Origin: Rhizopus sp. PT2906
Lineage: Eukaryota; Mucoromycota; Mucoromycetes; Mucorales; Rhizopodaceae
Reading direction: 5' to 3'
DNA: 64,000 nucleotides
Assembly (NCBI GenBank): GCA_025529335.1
Contig: JAMYHX010000010.1
Span: 186,001 to 250,000 of the forward strand
Shown here: one piece after another, positions 31,505-41,887 of the stretch
Position numbering within the stretch: the first letter of the stretch is position 1
Layout of the letters: every line of letters starts with the position of its first letter
Notes under the pieces: generated by a model
The model's input: the letters and a program-made list of their open reading frames with translations, nothing else
Told to the model about the DNA's origin: nothing
The model's database searches: none
Translations under genes and position numbers: made by a program

Positions 31505-32701
31505 TTATTTTATTCTACTCGCATATAACACAGTGTCTTTTGTACGATGTGTTCTAGTATATTTAAGTAATAAAGCTTCCCTTTCCTTTTTAGTTGGAGC
31601 CAAATCGTTTAAGAATGGTTCAATATCCTCTGTGGTCCATAGCGGCTTAGCTGCAAATAATGCAGAGAATCTTTTAGCTGGGTCAGTTGACAATTCTGAA
31701 ATTGGAAAGTATTGAATATATCGTTCTATTTGCTGCATCTTTACATTTTCGTACATGATGAACAATCCACAAAGATACTCCAGCTTTGGTTCAAAGAGAT
31801 TATGACCCAATGTCTTCCACATTTGTAAAAATTCATCTAGTAGCCATCTTTTATCCTAACATGCTCTTGAGTTCTCTTTTCTACAGCCTTTTTTTTTTTT
31901 AAAAAAAATCTTACTCTTGGGTTACATAGCAACCATTCTCCCAGGAAACGACACACTTTGGCATCATCGAACTTTAATCTACCATCAACCTCGTTGGCAA
32001 ACAAATTCAATGCAGCCTTTATAATTTCATCAGGGATATTCACATCTTCATCAATCGCCTCTTTTTCTTCCAAAATACATTGTTTAGCTTGTTCCATTGT
32101 CATCTGATTTAAATCCAGGCCGTGAAATACCGCATTAGTTAAAAGTGCATCAAACAGATGAGATAACCACGTCTTTTCAAAGATTCGACAGTAACCATTA
32201 TACTCAAAGACCCCTCTTTCTTCTAATCCTCGCCTTAATTCCACAGGACTAGCTTGAACAATGGATGTTAGATCTTCCAGAGTATACAGTGGCCCTGATC
32301 TCATAATTTCTGCTTCTTTAGTCTCTCCTTCATAACAGATCTTGCTTAGCAACTCGTCAATTCTGCCCAATTTGGCAAGACAAGGTTGTAATTCTATTGT
32401 ATTGGAGAGGTTGTCTTTTACAAACAGTTTATCATTTGCTTGGTTGACGAGAAGAAGTGAATTGGAAGTATTTATCTGTCGAATTGCAAATGTCTTTGAT
32501 TCTGTACACAAAACAGCATCGTCTTCTTCCAGTCCTTTTATGACCACGCTAACTTGTTTTATTTAATAAATCCATAGTTCTAATATATATTTACCTGTTT
32601 CCTGATTCAAACGCTTCCATAAGCTCAGGAGTAGCAAGCTCTATCATTTTAAATGAATCCTTTTTGAAATCATGTGCGTATAATAGTTCATATTGTCCCA
32701 T
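31505..32701 (-). CDS. DSCC1: Sister chromatid cohesion protein DCC1
   Basis: Three exons (32595-32701, 31915-32548, 31505-31855) give about 363 residues. DCC1 is a subunit of the Ctf18-Dcc1-Ctf8 alternative clamp loader, which works with PCNA at replication forks to establish cohesion. Landmarks are YELLYAHDFKKDSFKMIELA at the start, VVIKGLEEDDAVLCTESKTF, GPLYTLEDL, and the C-terminal winged-helix part with FLGEWLLCNPRV, DKRWLLDEFLQMW and LYASRIK. Length and motif order fit the family throughout. The second intron contains a T-run/A-run palindrome near its donor. Confidence 0.85.
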
Positions 32702-33704
32702 GAGGTTAAAAAGTAATATAAATTGAAATTTTTGTTCGTGGTCACAGATTATACGCCCACGCGAAATTTTTACCTTTTTAAAGGTTGTACTGCCACTAAT
32801 TTTAAATAACTATAAAAAGATGCTACATAGCAGCACTGGACTATCACATTTCAAATATACAAGTTGTGTGTGGTAGAGTTCATAAAATATATACAGGATG
32901 TTGCTTCTTGATCGGTTATTGCGCACACAAGAAAAAATAACATGATTTTTAAATAGAGATAGCCACGTTGTCATCGTTGGCACTTGCGCTAAAATATGTA
33001 ACAGACTCACGAGTGGAGGGAGGAGAGAATATATCTCTCTATATTCCGAGAATACAGCGCAGATCAAAAGCTACTGTATCAAACAGTAACTATAAAAAGA
33101 CGACAGAGTAAATAGAGATGAAGTACAATAAAAAGTCAAGTCTTTATAACACCATTTTTAATAACCTTCATTCCTTTTACAGAGAAGATCATTTCAGATA
33201 TTCCCGCGGGGTGCCACAAGAGGACTATCTATTGTCGTAACCATGGGGAACCAATGAAACTGATAAGCACTGTGTTCGTAAAGCCATAACGTCAAGTGTG
33301 TATATAATGGATGACCTTTATTGTCTTCATTCAATCAAGAGCCAGCATAAAGTGAAGAGCAGTAGTGGTTTAATAAACATGATTTCGTGAGTTTATTGTT
33401 GAAAGAGTTGAAAGGATCGGGAAAGGATGGGAGCGGTCCCAGTTAAATATAATTCGGGAAGAGTGATTGTCTCTCCACTTTATTCCACCGCTGACTCCGA
33501 ACCTACGCAACAAATGGGACCTTTTTTGGACCTTTTTTTTTCTTTCTTTCCTTTTTTTAATAAATTAGCTGCTAAGCATTCATCCTATCTTTTAATTTCT
33601 TTTTAAAAAGAGTCAATCAATTAAGAAAGAGAGAGAGAGAGAAAGTAGCAATAATATCTTGGATTACCTGAAAATACAGCACTAAACTAGCAGCACAATC
33701 AAGG
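32702..33704. other. Intergenic between divergent DSCC1 and seven-TM gene
   Basis: About 1 kb holding two promoters. There are no convincing frames. A GAGAGAGAGAGA run lies at 33629-33641 and a pyrimidine run at 33520-33557. Confidence 0.4.
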
Positions 33705-35000
33705 ATGATTCAATTGTCACAATTTGCGATCCGTATCTTGGATCGTATAAGCATGGTCGGGATGTGGATAGCTGTCGTTGTTTCTGTTCGAAACTTCTCA
33801 GTAGCCTATAGACAATATAGACGCACAAAAGGGTTTATGTAAGACTCAGCTATTGGACCCTTAAAAAAAATAATAACTTTTTTTTTGTAGTCATTTGATC
33901 AACATAGCTCAGGTCGTCGTACTCTTTATTCATCGATTTATTTATGGGCTTGTGCCTGTATTTGAAATCACAACTTGTGCATTTTGGCCACTTCTTGTAT
34001 CGTAAGCAAAAGCTTGTTCCTGTGTGTATATATTTGTATTCATCTCTTTCTTTTTAAATACAGACTATGGCATTTAGGTACAGGTTTTAAAAGCTTTTAA
34101 TTATATCCTATCTAATAATGAATTACATATAGATTATGTTCTTGTTTACTTGACCATGTTTAAGCGATTACTCATTCTCGAAGCAGAAAAGGACTCGATC
34201 TGGATCAAGTGGGTTGGCTTTTTCTTGATTGCTCTTCGATTTGCAGACTGGCCCTACGAATTGGCATTTTATTCTCTTCAACGAGAGCTTATGGTTCAAC
34301 AGGTTGAATCAGGTGCTAATTGTCTTGCTGCATGGTAAGTCCTTTAAACGAAAGAAAGAGAAAAAAGATTTACCAAAACACTTTAAAGGGGTCAAGGTGT
34401 TCTCATTCTCAATTTTGTCTCGGATGCATTGGCCAATTTATTTTTAAGTGGCATGTTTGTCAGAAGGTAAACATGGAACCATACATAATACGCATTTACT
34501 CACTTTACAAATTAGACTTTATGTCCACATCAGACGAGCACAGACTGTGATTAGTCATAGAAACAAAGTGATTGAATATATTGCTCGTAAATCGCTTGTC
34601 TGCTTAACACTTACATTTATTGTCAACTTGGTAATGAACATCCTCAAAGTCACAGAATTTCTTGGTAACCGCTCTGACGTAAGTTTTGATGAAGGAATAG
34701 TTGATGATAAATCTAATGATATATGCTTAGACATTCACTGTTTATTTCCAAGTGATTGAATCAACACTGTTGGTTGAAGCACTTCGAATCGATCACACTT
34801 ATCTCTCTGATAAATCATTCTGTGAACATTGTGGTATGATCATGAACAGCTACTCTAATGGACAAAAGAAAAGTGGCAGTAGTCAGCAAAAAAGCTCTCG
34901 CTTAAGATCTCCTGCGACAGCTTATAATCCTTCAATCTCTTCTGATATACCAATTACAACAATCCGTAGCCATCACGATAATTATGATCATATGCACTAA
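33705..35000 (+). CDS. Multi-pass (about seven-TM) membrane protein, unknown
   Basis: At least seven exons; the first is 33705-33838. The spliced protein is about 300 residues with about seven hydrophobic spans, among them WIAVVVSVRNF, INIAQVVVLFIHRFIYGLV, WVGFFLIALRFADWPYELAF, GVLILNFVSDALANLFLSGM and SLVCLTLTFIVNLVMNIL. The polar C-terminus has FCEHCG and a Ser/Lys-rich tail. The last junction uses the acceptor TTAG before ACATTC, because the later CCAAG would place a stop in frame. It could be a G-protein-coupled-receptor-like sensor, but no class motif is visible. A second seven-TM gene lies at 44767-46026. Confidence 0.6.
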
Positions 35001-35139
35001 TCATGTAATAATAATATGTAGAAATTCCCCCTAGACTTGTTAGATTTACAACTATATGCAATAAAGTGGCTTACTGCTACGCATTCCATTCTCTCGCTTT
35101 ATTCATCAGTTAACAGTTTTTATACTTTTACTTTATATC

Positions 35140-37110
35140 ATGGATATACTTTTGTATCTAGTTATCCTACTAGTAGCTTACTGCTCCCTAATCACTGCTC
35201 TACCTACAAACGTCACACTGCAATTTCACGTCATTCATGCTTTAGATCATCAGTTGGATCAAAATGGAATGGCAGTGAGCATCGATAACAAGCTATACCC
35301 TCTTGACAACAAAAATACTCAGGATCCGTTAATATATGCAGGTCAGGTACCAAGTCCTGATACTTTGCAGTATCAATACGTCATATTGGACGAAAAAGGC
35401 ATGGAGATAGAACGAGAACCCTTTTCTAGAACGGTTGATTATTTACCAATGTTTGATTTTTACGGTCGTCAGCCTATTGTTCAAACTGATCGTCAACAGC
35501 GACTACCTCTTGTGCAATTTACAGAAACATCAGCTAATGTTTATAAACATCCTGGGAACCCAGATAAAATTCATCCGATTAATGAAATACCTACGCTGCA
35601 TGTCCAGGCAGACACTGATGAACTACAGAAGCTACATGATGACGTTCTAGAAGACGTATCGATCACTGCCAATCTTTCGCATATTAGGTAAAAAAGAAAA
35701 GACCAAGGTAGAGTTAAACTTATGTGTGTTTGCTAGCGTTGATAATGTTAATTTTTTCGACAAGATAAAATTCTCCTTAAGCGGCCAAACATCAAGATTG
35801 TTCAACAAACTTTCTTATAGCTTTGTTATTAGAGACTCCAACAAAAGGACTCTGGATGGATACAAGAAATTTAAACTTCGTTCATGTGCTACTGATCCAA
35901 GTTACATGCGTGAAAAGCTATACTATGATATCTTGGCCGCCTCTCAGGTGCCAACAGCAAGAGCTTCTTATGTTCGGTAGAGTAGCCATTGTTGTTATTA
36001 TTTATGTAGAACTAATTTCTTTCTTTTTGTAGACTATTCATAAATCAAGAGCCACAGGGGCTTTATATGCTAGTAGACAAATACAAGAAACCATTTAGCA
36101 AGAAAGTATTTGGAAATGATCAGCCAGGCTATAAACGAGGAACCTTGTTCCAAGGAAGTATGCAAGAAAACCCTATGGCTGTTGGCAGGCTTCGTTTAGG
36201 TGCCAATCTGGGCTATTTGGGTCCTACTGTAAAAGATTACGTCGAGCCACGGGTAAATCAGTCAGTGTACAAGATTCAGGAATACCCCTCCAAGTCTGTG
36301 TCAAAGGATCATACGATGGCGCCTCTTGTTTCGTTTATTCTATTTATTGAAAGCACCAAGATGTTTGCGGGTACAAAAGAAGAACTTGCAGTCGAATGGA
36401 ACAAGAGACTGGATGTGCCTACTTTTCTGAAAAAGTGAGTCTATCATAAGAGAGGAATTCACACTTATTTGTTGTATAGTCTTGCTCTTGAAATAATATT
36501 AGGGCACAATGATGGCTATTTGGGCGCAGCACATAATTACTTGCTATACCAAGATCCTGGACAGAATGGGAGGTTTATATGGCTGCCTTCTGATTTAGAT
36601 CAAACCTTTGGAAACACTCTGGTTCCTGCAAATGAACAAAAGAATGCAGATAATTCATTTAAAAGAATAGATCAGTTTGGTCTATTGAACAATATTGCTC
36701 GTAGACCACTTGTGAGCCAACTGCTGCAAGTAGATGAATTTAGAGACCAGTGGTTTAGAATTATGCAAGACTATTATGACTACTTGTTTAAATCAGACAC
36801 TGTTCTGACTTATACAAACTATTTAAAGAGGCTCATACAGATTGACGTCCAATGGGATAAACGGTTACAAAGAGTGAATCGATTCCAAGGCAATCAATCA
36901 GTATTTCAAAATCAATTAAGGCAAAAGATTTTGCAGTTACCTCTTGGCGGAGACTTTTATGAGAGGATAGACAAAATAGACTTTGATATGGCCATTCATG
37001 GAACTATAGCCAATCATTCATCAATTATATCTATCACAGATTATTTGTCCACTGTGAATCAATCTTTGTCCAGTTTTGTCCTTGACTTGAAGTCAGAAGG
37101 ACTACTTTAA
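35140..37110 (+). CDS. CotH-family secreted protein (spore-coat kinase fold)
   Basis: Four exons (35140-35687, 35737-35976, 36033-36434, 36480-37110) encode 606 residues. A signal peptide (MDILLYLVILLVAYCSLITA) is followed by an N-terminal beta-rich region and the CotH atypical-kinase domain: KLRSCATDPSYMREKLYYDI, FINQEPQGLYMLVDKYKKPF, LEIILGHNDGYLGAAHNYLL, and RFIWLPSDLDQTFG with the metal-binding DxD-type residues. Several N-glycosylation sequons occur. No GPI-attachment tail is visible. Mucorales carry several CotH genes; some are surface proteins that bind host receptors. This copy lacks any feature I can link to those, so a role in the spore coat or cell wall is equally likely. Confidence 0.88.
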
Positions 37111-37721
37111 AAATAAACTGTAACCATGACACATCGAACTTTTGACTTGTAAATTTCATTTAGAGAAAAGAGGAGAGAGAGAGAGAGATCCATTCTACAT
37201 AGATCAACGTTGGTTAAAGTACTGTTAAACCAATCTTATTAGCCGATTATTTCTTTAATTCCTATGATACCAGCCAGGATCAATTCTCTTGGGCAAGCTC
37301 CTTTTCTTTCTTCTCCCCTCTGTACATCAACTGTAACAAGTGTCTATGACTACCACTCTTGCTCATTTCAACATACTAATCTCGGGTAATTTTTTTGCTT
37401 AAAGTGTAAAAAGGACAAAGTCTGCTTCTTTTAAAAGCTTGATATTCTTTAGGATTGTATGTGCTTTGGATTCTTGAGTGAATTTCTTCACCTTTGCTCT
37501 CTACTTTTGAGCCTCAACTGTCTCACTAAACAAGAGGAAATATCTATTTTATCTATTTCATTGATCCCTCTCTTTTCTCTCATGCAATGCTTACTCAAGA
37601 AAAAAAAACATAAACTTACAGGAAGTGACTTTTTCCCTATAAAAAATTTAAAGCAAGGCGGGCCTTGCCACTAAAATTTTCCTTCCTTTTTTTTTCTTCC
37701 TTCTTGACATATTTATAAAGA
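37111..37721. other. Intergenic CotH-PAM16
   Basis: No gene was seen. It contains a GAGAGAGAGAGA run (37175-37188) and a pyrimidine tract just before the PAM16 start (37680-37702). The frame at 37459-37674 (plus) is not protein-like. Confidence 0.4.
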
Positions 37722-38327
37722 ATGGTAAGACTGAATAAAATGAGTCAACTAGTTCTCTTTCTCATGGTTCGTAATAGTCTGCTCGTATTATTGCACAAAT
37801 TGTTGTTTCATTAGGATCCGTAGTAACAAGAGCATTTATTGCTGCATACAAACAAGCTGCTGCGAGTAAAGTACTTGAATATATACATATTCTTTTATTA
37901 ACACACATTTTAGATGCAAAACATGGTGCTGGTGCAGCAGGTGGTGCAAGAACAGGTACAAAGGAAGCAGTTCTTGATGCCTTAACTCGTAAAACGGGTA
38001 TGTCAATGGAAGAAGCATGTCAAATTTTAAATGTGACAAAAGAGGCTGATATTTCGAAGCTTACAAAGGTAATAATGACACAAGAAGAATATAAGAGAAA
38101 GAAAGAAAAAAGAAGTTTGGGCTAATGATGAATACTAGAATTATGAACATTTGTTCAATGTCAATGATCCAACAAAAGGAGGTTCATTTTATCTTCAATC
38201 CAAGGTAGTTCGAGCAAAAGAGAGATTTGAGCTAGAAAAAGCACAAGAATTGAAGGCAAAAGCAACTGAAGAAGCGGCGGAAGCGGCAGCAAAGGAAGCA
38301 CAGTCAAGAACCCCTCCACCTTCATAA
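37722..38327 (+). CDS. PAM16: Mitochondrial import motor subunit PAM16/TIM16
   Basis: Four exons: 37722-37724 (the ATG alone), 37778-37865, 37914-38068 and 38139-38327. They give 144 residues. PAM16 is the J-like partner that holds PAM18 at the TIM23 channel and controls Hsp70 ATP hydrolysis. Landmarks are MSARIIAQIVVSLGSVVTRA at the start, then MSMEEACQILNVTK, NYEHLFNVNDPTKGGSFYLQ and SKVVRAKERFE. The J-like domain lacks the HPD motif, as expected. The C-terminus is an Ala/Glu-rich helix. Intron 1 directly follows the initiator codon; using the later ATG at 37764 instead would give a frame that stops at once, so the ATG-only exon is well supported. Confidence 0.88.
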
Positions 38328-38339
38328 TGATAGACTATC

Positions 38340-38410
38340 TATATATATATATATATAAATATTATAATACATCCACCCCACCTACCCACACACACACAAC
38401 TATATACATA
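38340..38410. repeat. AT and CA simple repeats
   Basis: An (AT)n stretch at 38340-38356 is followed by CACACACACA at 38389-38399, in the short gap between the convergent PAM16 and VAMP7 genes. Confidence 0.75.
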
Positions 38411-38483
38411 TACACCCACTCTTTTTGTAATTTAGAATTTGAAAGAATTAAAGGATATTTAAAGTTTATTTCATGAATTGATA

Positions 38484-39497
38484 TTAATCAGAAGGAGGAG
38501 GAGTTGATGGAGAAGCTCTGCATGATTGAAAGGCTAAAAAAAGAGAGAAAGAGAGATTGAATATTGTATTTATCATTTAATAATAATTCCTTACTTGGGA
38601 ATCCGCAAATGGATGTTGCAGTGAAGTAAGCAATCAACTGTTATAAATCAATGAGTGACAAGCATTCTAAAGTCCTTCTTGTACTTACGAAGCAGACAAC
38701 AATTATCAACATGACAATCTTTGTATTCTTCCACCACATTGCACGCTAAATATAGAGTGTTTACGTCAATGGTCACAAAGTTTCTTTTTATGTATACCTT
38801 GAGCTGAGTGCTTCTTTTCTTGAAAGCGAATGCTTGCTGATTCAGATTATCTGTCTTGTCGACCAATAGCTCAATACGCTCACCTCTTTCTAATACTCTT
38901 TCAATATTATGAACCATGACATCTTTTACTTGTTCAATTTCTCCATGAACTTGCTTCAATCGATCTGCACTTGGGTTACTTGAATAGTATTCCTGAGATT
39001 AATGAGTATACACGCATGACAACTCCCTCACTCTTCTTCAAGCTTTTTTTTTTTACCATTTGCTTTTCGATAACACGAGAAAACTCATTTAAGCCATAAG
39101 GAGGAGCCTCAAGCGCCCTATTCTTACCATAGGTTGATAAAAACTTTTCCTTCAAGTCTTGCAGGAATATAAAAGGAATACGACGACCAAAGGAATCGTC
39201 TGCCATACACATGTAAGTAATGCCGTCTTCACAAATATAATGAAACAGGTATCTATTATCTATATAAGACAATCGTCCTATCGTACTTCATATAAGATTA
39301 CCTGTCATAGACATAAGTAAGCTTTGAGTTGTTGGGTGGAATCTTTTCAAGAATAGCTTGAGTAACTAAATTTAAATGAGTTAATCAACAAGACTGGTTT
39401 ATATTTGTTTCTAACCAGTAGCAAAGTTTCCACTGCTATTCATATGCTCAGAAAGTATTACTGAGCCTCTAGCAACTAGACCATATATGAGAGACAT
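38484..39497 (-). CDS. R-SNARE, VAMP7/Nyv1-like longin protein
   Basis: About seven exons. The N-terminal longin domain starts MSLIYGLVARGSVILSEHMN and includes YLFHYICEDGITYMCMADDS and FLQDLKEKFLSTYG. The SNARE motif (QVHGEIEQVKDVMVHNIERV onward) carries the zero-layer arginine in ERVLERGERIELL. A single TM segment (IVMLIIVVCFLLIAYF) is followed by a short Cys/Ser/Pro-rich lumenal tail. The domain order longin-SNARE-TM is that of VAMP7-type R-SNAREs, which drive fusion with vacuole, lysosome or plasma membrane. A lumenal tail after the TM is slightly unusual and rests on the last intron being real. Confidence 0.82.
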
Positions 39498-39569
39498 GTG
39501 TAAATACTATGTAGAAAAAAAAGGGATAAAACACACACACAAAAAAAAAAAAAAAAAGTATTCGAACCA
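39498..39569. other. Short upstream region of VAMP7 gene
   Basis: It contains CACACACACA at 39530-39540 and a run of about 17 A at 39541-39557. No coding. Confidence 0.5.
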
Positions 39570-40112
39570 AATTTGGGTATCTTGATCACAGCTCTGGCTC
39601 CCTGCGACGTCAACCAATCCAAGATAGGATTGCCTTTCACAGCAGCTTGGTCAGGTATTTCAATCTAATATGGACAGCTGTGTGTCGGCAGGGTTGGGAC
39701 GAATTCGAATACCTTAAGCGACCATGTCTAATGATAGAGGCTAAAGTCGCAATCTTATCTTTCTTGATACTCTTCCTCCGCCAAAGTTTGGCTCATTGAT
39801 CTGTCCTGGCTTAACCAACAAAAAGCCCAATTCTTAGCCACTCTGTTAAATCTTTGTCATTGACGTACCGATGTGTCTCCCTTGGGCTTCGTCGCATCTT
39901 CTATAAACAATGTGTCATTTCATACTAAGTCTGTACGGTGCTGTGGCATTCGTACCACCACAGATTATGCCTGCACCGTCTTATTTCAGGCTGCTTTTGT
40001 AAACTCGAGCTGTCACTTTTTTGTTATGTCGACTAAGATCAACTTGTCAGAAAGTTTCTTGTATGACCAAGTTACCATTTTCGTCACAGTAGCCATCAGG
40101 AGCTGAGTGAAA
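39570..40112 (-). pseudogene. Decayed ORF of unknown family
   Basis: One minus-strand frame reads through about 180 codons of protein-like sequence broken by six or seven stops. Blocks in order are PDGYCDENGNLVIQETF, QVDLSRHNKKVTARVYKSSL, DGAGIICGGTNATAPYRLSM, RRCDEAQGRHIGTSMTK, RFNRVAKNWAFCWLSQDRSM and NPILDWLTSQGARAVIKIPK. Most stops are TGA, TAA or TAG at places where one C-to-T or similar change would restore a codon. The length and absence of frameshifts indicate a former gene, probably a transposon or repeated-family ORF. I cannot name it. Confidence 0.5.
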
Positions 40113-40863
40113 GTATCAAGTTTGTGTATTTAAATTTCCAAGATCAGCTCGTTTTGGTAGGAAAAAGAAATAAAAGTAGTATGAATAAAGGGTAAAATAT
40201 GTCAAGACGCTCTTAATCATTGTGTGAAATGAAAGTATAATAAAAAGATCCTTTTTATGCTTGACTGGTGTTTATGCAACTTTCCTTTTTCCCTTATAAA
40301 GAATAGTTGTAGTTTGTAAAATCATTGAAGATATAATCTACAAAATAGCCCATAATAGGTTAACTTTGCAACAATTTGATATGAAAACACCATCTTTCTT
40401 GAATTTATGTATGCATGCTTTATTTGTATTACAAGAGATTTTTTTTTTTTGCCAAATGCTATCACCGCGTTCAGCAGTAACCATCTTTTTGAAGCTTATC
40501 AAAGTGAATGTCTGTAAAATATCAAATTGCTCACTAGATGGAATACTCTCTTGTATAGACTTGGGGATACTATATGGCTTAAGGAGCCTTTTTAAAAATT
40601 ATTTAAATACTTTACGATACATAAACGCCATTATGAAATACTTGTGTAATTCTTCCTATTAAGCAGCGCATAGTGGGAAGTATCTTGAGCATTGATTCTC
40701 AGCCAGCTGAAGACTAGAGGTTCGGAGACATGGACTGGAAAGGTATAAGAGTTGTGAAACACTTTAAGCAAATAGAAAAATAGTGCGTAAAAAAAACCTT
40801 ATTTTAGCCCTTTTTTTTCTTTTTCTTTTTCTCTTCAATCCACTTTCATATATATAAAAAAAG
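40113..40863. other. Intergenic, nothing recognised
   Basis: Upstream region of the glycine-rich protein gene, AT-rich. The plus-strand frame at 40366-40662 lacks protein features. A pyrimidine tract (40810-40835) and a TATATAAAA sequence sit just before the next ATG. Confidence 0.4.
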
Positions 40864-41609
40864 ATGGCATACGGTGAAGCTGATTCTTATCAAGGTAAGT
40901 GTGTTCATGTAGAGTATATACGTGAAAGAAATTGTAACCATTATCCATGATCAGGAGGCCAAGATTTCTATCCTAAGCCCGATGTCTCTCAAGTCTCTCG
41001 CTTGGCAAAGCAACACGCTCAATATGATGATGGTAAAATATTACAAGTATGCTCTATTCATCTTAATAACACATTTCTTCTCGGCCCACAGATGATGATG
41101 ATGAAAACGGTGTCTTTTCTCAAGCTCTTCATAACGTGATTGGACGCGATGATGCCAAAAAGGAACTCGACGAGGACACAGCAAACCACGCTGCTAATGC
41201 TCATAACCAAATTTATAACGAAAATAACGGCCAACCTGCCCAGGAACACTCTTCTCGTGACCTTGGCTCAGCCGCTGCTATGCAAGCCTTCAAGATGTTC
41301 TCTGGTGGTGGCAGTAGTGGTGGAGGAAGCGGCGAGTTGATTGCTATGGCTATGGGTGAAGCTCAAAAGCTCTTCAAGTCTCAGGGACAAGGTGGAGGAG
41401 GAGCTAACCAAGCTGAAATGCTCCAGACCGCTGCTATGGTTGCTATGCAACTCTTAATGACACAACAAAAGGGCAGCAGTGGTGGCGGAGGTGGTAACCT
41501 AGGCGCTGTCATGGGTGTCTTGCAGAGTCTTGGTGGTGGTGGTGGAAAGAAGCAAGAAAGTGGTGGAGTCTCTGGCACTATCAGTAATGTCCTTGGCGGA
41601 CTTTTTTAA
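40864..41609 (+). CDS. Glycine-rich helical protein, fungal family of unknown function
   Basis: Three exons (40864-40894, 40955-41032, 41092-41609) give 208 residues. The N-terminus is acidic (MAYGEADSYQGGQDFYPKPD, then an Asp run). A helical middle has LHNVIGRDDAKKELDEDTAN. The C-terminal half alternates amphipathic helices (SAAAMQAFKMF, LIAMAMGEAQKLFKSQG, AEMLQTAAMVAMQLLMTQQK) with Gly-rich linkers and ends SNVLGGLF. Fungi have many such small Gly/Ala proteins, often annotated as beta-flanking-like. There is no signal peptide. A CT-rich leader and favourable codon use suggest good expression. Function is unknown. Confidence 0.7.
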
Positions 41610-41887
41610 TACCTTTAATCTTGCGGTGTAACCATTTAAAATGAAGTTTTTTTTTTTTAAAAAAAGTGATGCTTAATAAACAAATGCTTAAAGAGTAATG
41701 AAAATCATACAAAGAGACAAAAACCAAAAAAAAGAGTCTAAGAAATGCTTTCCTATTTTCCTATTTGGTCAATTTCATCTCGTCTTGGCTATTTCTCTCC
41801 GCTCAGCCCCCCCTTCTTTTGAATGATATTTATGTATTTTTGTATTTTTGTTTCTCCCTTTTTTTTTTCTTGTATAATTTTTATAAA

